From NCBI RefSeq assembly GCF_947179165.1, contig NC_077242.1:76427097-76491096 (forward strand): a stretch of 64,000 nucleotides of DNA, in the 5' to 3' direction. The DNA is from Solanum dulcamara. Taxonomy: Eukaryota > Streptophyta > Magnoliopsida > Solanales > Solanaceae. Position 1 is the stretch's first letter; every line of letters begins with the position of its first letter. Made by a program: the position numbers and the translations under genes. Below the pieces are notes generated by a model. It worked only from the letters and a program-made list of their open reading frames with translations. It did not search any database and had not been told where the DNA came from. Of this stretch, positions 55,785 through 64,000 are shown in pieces.

Positions 55785-56290
55785 AATATCGGTTTGATCA
55801 TGAAATTGATCAGATTTTAAAAAATTAATTTTCAAATATTTTTATAAACTTGGCTTCAACCCATTTTTGAATATCTAATTAAATGCATTTAGTTAGTATT
55901 TAACCATAGATTTTAAAATTAAATTTTGAAAATTTATTTTCAAATATTTGTTTGACCATGAAATTGATCAAATTTTAAAATCTAATCTTCAAGTATTTTT
56001 ATAAACTTGGCTCCAACCCATTTTTGAATATCTAATTAAATGCATTTAGTTAGTATTTGACCATACATTTTAGAATTAGATTTTGAAAATTTATTTTTAA
56101 ATATTTGTTTGGCCATGAAATGGATCAAATTTTAAAAATTTGATCTTCAAATATTTTTAAAAACTTGGCTCCAACCAGTTTTTGAATTTTTGGGGCTTCT
56201 GCTCATAAAATTTTAATTTTTTTCATATAAAATGCATGTTCAAACACAATTTCACAAACTCAATTTTTAAATTTCAACCTTAAAATCTAT
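55785..56290. repeat. Three tandem ~158-bp units
   Basis: The word 'catgaaattgatca' or its variant lies at 55799, 55957 and 56114, giving periods of 158 and 157 bp. Each unit continues with 'ataaacttggctccaaccca', 'tttttgaatatctaattaaa' and 'tgcatttagttagtattt'. The third unit diverges after 'caaccagtttttgaa'. The unit resembles a dispersed 'tttggccatgaaat' repeat; a scrattered relative lies at 63385-63590. Confidence 0.85.
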
Positions 56291-56625
56291 GACTAAAATC
56301 TTTAATTACTTTGAAATGTACATATTTGATCCCTTAAATTATCATTTAATCCTCATATTTCATGTTAAACTTATATTGTTACCTTATATTTGAAGGAAGT
56401 ATACAATAAAGCTAAGGACAATAAACCAATATCAGATTGAAAATAAAGATCGTTGAGGAAGTATATCGAAAATAAAAGAGTTATGACATCTGAAAATTTC
56501 AAAACAAAGCTCGTATTCTTCCTCTAAACCTCATATTCTCCGCATGACGAATATTGAATAAAGAGACAATTTAAGAATATTGATATGAAAGAAACATAAA
56601 GGAATATGATAACCAGTTGTATTTA

Positions 56626-59154
56626 AAAAGTGTGATGACTCTGAAAGTCATTTTCAATAAAATTACCATTTTACCCCTCTCGTTAGTTTCCCCAAGTCAT
56701 TTTAGATTGAGTTTGAAAGTTGTTTTTTGAAAATCTTGTAAAAAGTTGAGGTTTTACTAGAGAAATGAGTTTTAAAGGCTTAAGTTGTCAATTTTTGAGT
56801 TTCGGAGTCATTTGGAGTTTGGAGTCTCGAAATGAAATTCCATCGATTTCATCAACTCTGGAATGCGAAAATTGGTTTAGGAGAGTTGTCGGAATCACAT
56901 TTGGAGTTAAAACGTGAAAATTAGGTCCGAAGTTGGAAACTGAGTTAAATTTTGATCCAAGTTCGACTTTGGTCAACATTTGGAGTTCGGATGCTCGGAT
57001 TAGATTTCTGATGGTTTCAATGATTTTGGGATGTGATTCTAATGCTAGAAATGGCTTCGTCATAATTTTTAGAGGTCCCGAGGATATTTTGGGTATTTCA
57101 AGTGTCGAAACTAGTTAAGTTGCGACTTATCAAATTTCGGATCAAGAAGGCCTCGAATTTGTATTCCGATGGTTCCATTGAGTCCAAAACGTTGAATTTA
57201 GTAGGATTGCATATCTGATTTGTGTTCACTGGATTCCAATCGAATCCCGAAAGTCCATTTGGAGACTTAGCCTTGCGAAACTTGTTGCTGTCAGCTAGTG
57301 CCTCCAATTACTCTTCGCATTCACGTAGGAGTCCTGTTGCAATCGTGAGGTACCTGTCTTTTGACATTCGCGATCGCGAGGTTTGGGGACACGATTGCGA
57401 TGAAGCGAGGGCCTGACCTTCACAATCACAACGTAAGTGGGTCGCGGTCGCGAAGGGTTAAAAAGCCTCGAACAGTGTCTTTTTCAAAAGATGAGATTAG
57501 GGACAATTTTCTACATTTTTGACATTCTAAGCTCGGTATAGGCGAATTTCAAGGAGATCTTTAGTGGAAAACTATTGGGTAAGTCATTTTCAACCTACAT
57601 CTTTGATTTCCATTGATTAATTCTTGATTTTAACTTCAAAAATTGGGATTTCAAATTGGAGATTTTTTTTGGGAGGGGGGGTTTGCCTAATCCGAATTTC
57701 TAACAGAAATTGGGTTTGTGAACCTATTTTAACTCCATTTTGAGTTGATTTTCACCATTAGATTTCTTATTACTTGGAGAATGTTTTTATCTAAAAATAA
57801 TAAGATTTCGAGCTCAATTTTTGATATGAGATTTTTTATAATTTTACCATTTTCACCCAAATTTCCTAAGTTTAGTGTCATTATATTCGATATATGATTG
57901 TGAGTCTATATTTGATTAGATTGTGGTGACTTGGAGTATCGTCGGAGAGGAAAGGCGGTGATTTTGGATTGTTCATAACTTTTGACTAAGGCAAGTAAAA
58001 TTCTAACCTTTGTTAAGTATGTTGAACCTTGTATTTTCCTATGTGAAGGATTGGGGTATGTTGGGTCATTAGATTGAGTTGAATTATATAATTTTAAGTG
58101 TGATAGTGGAAATTCGGATAGGGAAAATTGGCTAGGTATTGTGAATTACAAGATATTGACTTATTGTGTGATTGTGGACTATATGATATCTTAGGTGAAT
58201 ATTTATCCTGTTCACTCATTACTTGTGCATATACTTATCTGTGATGGTTGAGAAATGATATGAGTAAGGTACTGAGTGTTGAGATCGAAGTTTCTACTGG
58301 TCGAGGTGATTTGACGAGATTTCTATCAGCGATCGAGGTCTTTTTCGACGGATATTATGGCTAAGGTCTCTTCCGACAGACATTGACCGAGGTTTTTTCC
58401 GGCGGTTACATGGTCTATGTGAGGCCCCCATGGGCTCCGGTCTAAGGTGATCAGCGGATATATATCGTAGGACAAATATGCATCACGATATTTGACATTG
58501 TATTTGCATCTATTTCTCTCTGTGAATGATTATGATTTGATATTACATGTGTTTGCCCAATTATAATGGTGAGAACGTAGTTGTACTTTTTAATTGTGGA
58601 CTGTCTAGTGTACTGGTATAATTGTGATATAAATAGTATAGATTGAGCTGTCTGAGTGCAGGTGTGTAGTTGTAAAGGATTGTGGTTGGGATGTCAGGGG
58701 TACATGTGTTCCGCATTGCTTTACTTAGGGTTTAGTTTCCATTTTGCTGAGTACCGTGTTGTTAGTGCTCACCCCTTGTTTCTACACATGTATAGGATTT
58801 GAGCTCGATGCCCCCCTGTTTATAGCTTCCCTCTTGATTGGACCGAGCTTCTGGCGTGAGAGAGGTAGCAGCCTGTCTTCTTCGGCAGACTCTCACTGTC
58901 ATTTATCTTATGCCTTGTTTTATTTGAAGACTGAGACATATAGACTTATACTCTTTTCATTTTTGTTAAAGTAGTGACTTGTACATGTGACACCAAGTCT
59001 TGAGTAGTTTAAAACATATTTTTCGCTTTTCCTTATTTATGTCATATTAAACTTTATATTTTTGCATATTTAGAATTGTTCGGACTCTTAGGCTGACTAG
59101 TCTTGTTGGGTTAGGCGAGTGCCATCACACTCGAATTCGGATCGTGACAAAAAG
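56626..59154. mobile_element. Long (2.5 kb) gypsy-like solo LTR with perfect 5-bp duplication
   Basis: The LTR is 56631-59149 (2519 bp), starting TGTGATGAC and ending ATCGTGACA, so TGT...ACA. AAAAG flanks both sides (56626-56630, 59150-59154). It is the younger relative of the LTR at 29992-33411. It has GC-richer patches (57290-57480, with 'ttcgcgatcgcgagg'-like words) and a small three-unit array of about 29-45 bp near 58310-58410 ('cgaggtctttttcgacgg' variants). No gag-pol or adjacent second LTR. The lineage is not shown by the sequence. Confidence 0.85.
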
Positions 59155-60475
59155 TTAGCTAAAAATAGCTTAAAATATAATATATTTTTTACATAGAGTC
59201 TATCAAAAACATATATTTTTATTAATTGAAGATTAATTGTATTTAGTCATAAATTATAAAAATCAAAATCATAATTCACTAATAACTGAGGAATCAAAAG
59301 TGTTATTTTTCTAAAATTATTATTAATATTTATTTAAAAAATAATAAATCTTAATAGTTCCACATGTGAACAAAATTGTTTGACTTTCAGATTTTGTTTT
59401 CTTGCTCTCTGTCTTGTCTTTACCCACTAAGTGACTTTGATGGAATCAAGTATGGAATAGAGGAATAGAAGCTCTGAAAATAGAATGTAAGCAAAAGTAG
59501 TAAAAAGTTAGTCAGACAAAATGATGAAAAAAATAAAACAATATAAGAATGGTAAATTATGGTTCCTTCCCATATTGTTTGTCAAAATTACACATATTTT
59601 AAAAAAGGATTATAAGAATCTCTTTTGACATTTTGGAACCAAAATGTTTTTAACTTGGTGGTAATTTTCACATAAACAATATAACATCATTCATTATCTT
59701 TTTATTTTTATTTACTATTTAATATTCAATAATTATTTGAGATTATGATTAATTTAAATTCATATTAAAAAGTTTTCCACTTTAAAAATAAAGCAATTTC
59801 TATTAAAGACGATTTAATAGCACTAAATAGTGATCTTAGACCTAATAAAATTCAAGAAAACAAAAGTGGGAAAAGGATAATTTGGATTCAATTGTTTATA
59901 TTACTCATTTCGTTCATTTTTATTTATCATATTTTCCTTCATGAGAGTCAATGTCATTAATCTTTAGAGCTAAATTTAATATTTTTATTTTGAAATTCAA
60001 ATGTTTGAAAATCATACGAAAAATATTATAAATTACAATCCTTTTTATATTAATAATTTAATATGATGTAAAAGTACATCTAAATGTCGATCAAACTAAT
60101 CCATATAATTTAACTGTCAAAAGATAAAATGTGATAGGTAAAAATGAAACTAATGGAAAGTGAAACACTGCTCCCTTTATTTATTTCTTAATTATTGCTA
60201 ATTGAGAGACTTAAATGTACATTGATTTTGCTGCTATTGCTTTCTACAAAGTCAACCAAAAGAAGCCTTGCATTTGGTGAAAAATCATAAATAAACCACC
60301 TGCCCCTAATCTCCTTTTTATTTTATTTTATTCAATTTTTCTTCTTTAAAAATATTTTATCAATCTCATGAATCATGAAAGAGAAATGGTTGTCACTTAT
60401 TATAATCTTACAGATCAAAGCTTAGATCATCAACAATAATGTTTCTTCCTTAAACAGTTTTTAATTATTTTTTAA
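59155..60475. other. AT-rich intergenic block
   Basis: At 59700-59830 is a truncated member of the SINE family of copies A to C. No gene was seen. Confidence 0.3.
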
Positions 60476-60480
60476 TAATA

Positions 60481-60677
60481 ATTATCAAAAATACATCTAA
60501 ATTATCTTATTTTTGCGTGTTTATTACTTAAATTATAATGTATTCATTTTTTAAATCTAAACAATTTAGGTAGAAAAAGAAAATAATTGATAGTTGATGT
60601 ACACTTTGATAAATAATCTGATAGTTCAGATTGAAAGTTTGCAAAAATATTATACAAATGTGTTTTTGATAATTATT
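60481..60677. repeat. Hairpin MITE, related copy upstream of the ATL gene
   Basis: The ends ATTATCAAAAATACATCT and 'aaatgtgtttttgataat' are inverted repeats. The interior 'ttaggtagaaaaagaaaat', 'gatagttgatgtacacttt' and 'ctgatagttcagat' match the family of 109-407. It lies about 800 bp upstream of the ATL start codon. Confidence 0.7.
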
Positions 60678-60939
60678 TTCTAAAATTTTTTTTAGCCTCA
60701 GTCCCTTTGTGTGCATCTCATTTACTCTTCTGAACTAGCCCTTCTCAATTTTCCTTTCAGTAAATTTGACCTTGCAGGTTCTTTTTTCTAGTAAGATTCA
60801 TTAAATGCCTTTATTTTTGAGTCTTTATTACAATCCCATTTGCTTATATGTCTTCTCCTTACCAATTCTTTCACATTTTCATCAATTTTCCTCTCTGAAA
60901 GACAACCTTTTTCACTCTGTGTTGTCAAAAAAGCCAGAA

Positions 60940-61530
60940 ACTTTGAATCTTGGTGAGTTTTTCTTGTTATTTTCTTGAAAACATGAATTGGGTTCTCGTT
61001 AAAATTCATGAAAGTTGTATTCTTTTACATTTTCATCAATCTGAAAAACACTGAAAGACTGAATCTTTTGAGTCTGTTTTACATTTTCTGTTGTCAAAAA
61101 TCAAAAAAACTTTAAATCTTGGTGAGTTTTTCTTGAAGATATCAATTGGGGTCCTGTTAAAATTCATGAAAGTTGTGTTCTTTCATATTTTCATCAATCT
61201 TTTTTTCTGAAAATCTCAGTAAGACTGAATCTTTTGAGTCTGTTTCCATTGATGTTGTTCATTTCCTACTGTCACAAAGCCAAAAAAATTGAATCTTTGT
61301 GAGTTTTTCTTGTAGTTTTCTTGAAGATATCAATTGGGGTCTTGTTAGAATTCATGAAAGTTGTATTCTTTCACATTTTCATTGCTGAAAACCTCAGAAA
61401 GATTGAAACTTTTGAGTTTGGTTCCAATATTGTCATAATCCAAAGAAGAAGAAAAAATTGAATCTTGGTGAGTTTGTCTTATAGTTTTCTTGAAAACATG
61501 AATTGGGTTCTTGTTAAAATTCAAGAAAGT
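60940..61530 (+). repeat. Four tandem copies of the ATL leader and start-codon segment
   Basis: Each unit contains 'gaatcttggtgagttttt', 'cttgaa', '(A)TGAATTGGG.TCTTGTTA' or its variant, and 'aaattcatgaaagt'. The start-codon positions are 60983 (ATG), 61141 (ATC), 61329 (ATC) and 61498 (ATG, the real start), so the spacings are 158, 188 and 169 bp. The first copy forms a 23-codon upstream ORF (60983-61054) beginning MNWVLVKIHESC. The middle copies have lost the ATG. 'CTTGGTGAGT', a good splice-donor consensus, recurs in three of the four. Confidence 0.88.
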
Positions 61531-62997
61531 AATGTTCTTTCTCCATCAAACCAACCATTATTCCTTGAACCACCCCCACCCCCAGTTTCTACACATGATT
61601 CTGGTGGTGGTGGTGGTCTTTTCAATTTGAATAACAATGTTAGTCCAAGTATACTTCTTGTCATCATAATTCTTGCAATTATCTTCTTCATATCTGGTTT
61701 GCTTCACTTACTTGTTAGATTCCTATTAAGGCCACCAAATAGAGATCCAGATGATTTTGACAATGTGACAGCCCTTCAAGGTCAATTACAACAACTTTTT
61801 CATCTTCATGATGCTGGTGTAGATCAATCTTTTATTGATACACTTCCTGTTTTCAATTACAAATCCATCATTGGTGTAAAAGATCCTTTTGATTGTGCTG
61901 TTTGTTTGTGTGAATTTGAGCCTGATGACAAACTTAGATTGCTCCCAAAATGTAGCCATGCTTTTCATATGGAGTGTATTGACACTTGGCTTTTGTCTCA
62001 TTCAACTTGCCCTCTCTGTAGAGCTAGTCTTTTGCCTGATTTCTCTTCACCATCAAATAACAACCATAATTGTTCCCCTGTTGTGTTTGTTCTTGAATCT
62101 GATAGTGGAAGTTCAAGAGAAACTATTGTTCCTAATAGTCATGAATTGGTAGGGTCATTGAGGAGGAACAATTCAATTTCAAGATTGAGTTTGAGTAGTT
62201 CCCTTTTTGATGACAACATTAGTGTTTCTGATATTGTTGTTGTGGCAAAATCTTGTGATGAAATCCAAGCAAAAGAAGGGGAAATCGAAAAAGTTGTACA
62301 AGTGAAACTAGGGAAATTCAAGAATGTGGATCCACAAGATAATCATCTAGGTAGTAGTGGTGATGATCAAGAAGGAAGTAGCAAAGATATTGATTCAAGA
62401 AGGTGTTTTTCAATGGGATCATTTGCTTATGTATTAGATGAAACCACATCTTTACATGTTCCTATTAGGAGAACACCATCAAAAAAGCAAGCAATCAAGA
62501 AGCCAAATCATAGACAAGCAATGTCTGAATGTGGATGTGATTCAAGAAGGGAATTCAATGGATTTGAGGGATTCAAATTTGCTGAAAAATCAATGCACAA
62601 CATGAGTATCAACAATGAAAACAAGATTCTTGAACAAGGGAATTGCAAAAGAGAGAGCTTTTCAGTGTCCAAGATTTGGTTAAGGGGAAAAAAAGATGAG
62701 AGTACTACTAATTCAAGAAGGGCATTTTCATTCCGGTTTCCGGCCAACCGGAATATTCCAGTCGCGGCAGAGCCAGGTGGCCCCGCCCCCGCCGCGACCA
62801 AGAATGGTGGTAGGAGGACAGTTTCAGAGATTGATATTGGTACATGGGAAAACAATGGAGGATGTGATGAAGAAAATCAATGTTCTAATAGATTGGAATT
62901 TCAACCAAAGACACCATCTTTTGCAAGAAGAACACTTCTTTGGCTTATGGGAAGACAAAACAAAGTTGTGCACTCTTCTTACTCATCAAATCTCTAG
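61498..62997 (+). CDS. ATL-type RING-H2 membrane E3 ubiquitin ligase
   Basis: Intronless, 499 residues, as usual for ATL genes. The frame stays open upstream only to a TGA at 61459, so the ATG at 61498 (MNWVLVKIQES) is the sole in-frame start. Residues 52-77 form one membrane helix (LLVIIILAIIFFISGLLHLL). A GLD-like motif follows at 108-119 (VDQSFIDTLPVF). The RING-H2 domain is complete: C133-x2-C136-x15-C152-x-H154-x2-H157-x2-C160-x10-C171-x2-C174, with the conserved W164. The long C-terminal tail is Ser/Arg rich and carries GRRTVSEIDIGTW-like and RRTLLWLMGRQNK-like segments near the end. It resembles the Arabidopsis ATL13/ATL46 subgroup; the precise orthologue is uncertain. It presumably transfers ubiquitin at an endomembrane or the plasma membrane. 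A GC-rich patch at 62745-62810 stands out from the AT-rich body. Confidence 0.95.
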   Translation: MNWVLVKIQESNVLSPSNQPLFLEPPPPPVSTHDSGGGGGLFNLNNNVSPSILLVIIILAIIFFISGLLHLLVRFLLRPPNRDPDDFDNVTALQGQLQQLFHLHDAGVDQSFIDTLPVFNYKSIIGVKDPFDCAVCLCEFEPDDKLRLLPKCSHAFHMECIDTWLLSHSTCPLCRASLLPDFSSPSNNNHNCSPVVFVLESDSGSSRETIVPNSHELVGSLRRNNSISRLSLSSSLFDDNISVSDIVVVAKSCDEIQAKEGEIEKVVQVKLGKFKNVDPQDNHLGSSGDDQEGSSKDIDSRRCFSMGSFAYVLDETTSLHVPIRRTPSKKQAIKKPNHRQAMSECGCDSRREFNGFEGFKFAEKSMHNMSINNENKILEQGNCKRESFSVSKIWLRGKKDESTTNSRRAFSFRFPANRNIPVAAEPGGPAPAATKNGGRRTVSEIDIGTWENNGGCDEENQCSNRLEFQPKTPSFARRTLLWLMGRQNKVVHSSYSSNL

Positions 62998-64000
62998 TCT
63001 TTTCATTTGAAATCTTTAGTTTTTGAATAGCATAGTTATCTCAATACACAAACATTTAGCATATTGTGTATCAAATTGATGGATTTTCAAGAGTAAATTA
63101 GTATAGTATAGATGAACAATTCTTTTTGCAATTTCATGCTTGGTGGTTTTTGGTATACTATACTAAATTTTCAAGTTATTTTCCAATTGATTTTTACAGC
63201 TGTTCTTTGTAGTATTTGAGTTTTCTTTGTCATTTGTATTTATGAGGCAGTTTTGGTAGTAATGTTATAAAGGCTATTAAAGGTGATATATAGGGTGGTA
63301 GTTGTGGTCACTTCTTGCATTCAAGAAGGGTTAGGTTTGGTTAAATTTTGAAATTGTAACAACTTTTATGTTCAAATTCAGAGATATACATAAATGCTTG
63401 TTGAATTAATTTTAAGAGTACTTCAAGAAACATAAATATTACCGCATCATAGATTTTGAAATTAAAATACATGAAAACAATTTTTTATAATCTGATCCAA
63501 AATCTATGATCAAACATATATTTAAAGTTAAATTTTCAAAACTTGTTTCAACATCTATGGTCAAATATTAGCTTAGAGTAATATTTGATTGTACTATCAA
63601 TTTGTGTGCAAGTTCTCTTTAGTACTCTCACAGAATGTTAGATTTCATGTTTAATGTTTTTTTTTTACATTCTTGGAAACTTGATGATTTTATGCAATTC
63701 TCATTAGGGAGAATTCAAGATTTTTAATTATCGAGTTTTGGAACATAATTATTTTTGCTTACTGAATTTTGAATAGATAGTTTGTACATATTAAATTTAA
63801 AAAAAATAACATAAATATAGGCTTAGCCAAAGTAACTTGATTTTGACGAACTAGCATGCCATCGAGCTAGCATCTTGGTCTCCTAATATTTAGGGCTTCA
63901 TTTTATATTGTCCATGCGCCAGATACTAGTCCTGTTTGTACCAAAGTACGATATTAAGTGTGTCACTTTGGTGATGAGAAATGATATATCTTTTTAAATG
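62998..64000 (+). other. ATL 3' UTR and downstream spacer
   Basis: The first few hundred bases are probably 3' UTR; I cannot place the poly(A) site. At 63385-63590 is a single decayed relative, in inverse orientation, of the tandem unit at 55785-56290 ('tctatgatcaaacatatattta', 'catctatggtcaaatatt'). Nothing else is recognisable to the end. Confidence 0.4.

Noticed and set aside
61465..61497. ATL open frame extended upstream from 61465
   Set aside because: It begins with TTG, not ATG. A TGA in frame at 61459 closes it, so ATG 61498 is the only valid start.

Overview
The window is plant nuclear DNA. It is AT-rich and intron-rich with GT-AG splice sites, and it is packed with degraded transposons. 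The dispersed repeats point to Solanaceae, probably Solanum, although I have run no database search. They include RTE-type LINE 3' ends with TTG tails next to a 'CCCTCCCCAGACCCCA' core, Au-type SINEs, a hairpin MITE ending CTATGTTGCTCGG, and a MITE whose ends resemble GGGTGGAGCC.

Four genes can be reconstructed exon by exon, plus the tail of a fifth. At 516-905 (+) lie the last two exons of an unrecognised gene. At 5492-2196 (-) is a nine-exon, 545-residue GPI mannosyltransferase 3 (PIG-B) of the ER glycosylphosphatidylinositol pathway. At 11889-6911 (-) is a five-exon, 284-residue GNAT acetyltransferase with a plastid-type N-terminus. At 42397-36289 (-) is a ten-exon, 505-residue XBAT32-type ankyrin-RING E3 ubiquitin ligase. 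At 61498-62997 (+) is an intronless 499-residue ATL-type membrane RING-H2 E3 ligase. All multi-exon models close in frame with consensus splice sites. The genes do not form a pathway; two of them happen to be E3 ligases.

The gene-poor blocks (11.9-36 kb and 43.3-60.9 kb) are transposon deposits. A decayed, nearly full-length RTE LINE occupies 13.8-17.06 kb. About a dozen truncated RTE 3' ends are scattered around, four of them with clear target-site duplications. A 5'-truncated L1-type LINE lies at 21.3-22.7 kb. An antisense RTE at 28.4-34.1 kb has been split by a MITE, a copia-like solo LTR (29179-29982, perfect GGCCT duplication) and a very long gypsy-like LTR (29992-33411). A second member of that long-LTR family, at 56631-59149, has a perfect AAAAG duplication. 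A CACTA-like element, several hairpin MITEs and a family of tRNA-headed SINEs fill much of the rest.

The most unusual structure is directly upstream of the ATL gene. Its leader and first codons are present in four tandem copies about 158-188 bp apart. Only the outermost and innermost copies keep the ATG, so the outer one forms a short upstream ORF. Local tandem duplications also occur in the 5' region of XBAT32, in intron 1 of the GNAT gene, and at 12.1-12.7, 24.25-24.87 and 55.79-56.2 kb. I saw no CRISPR, bacterial operon or intact viral sequence.
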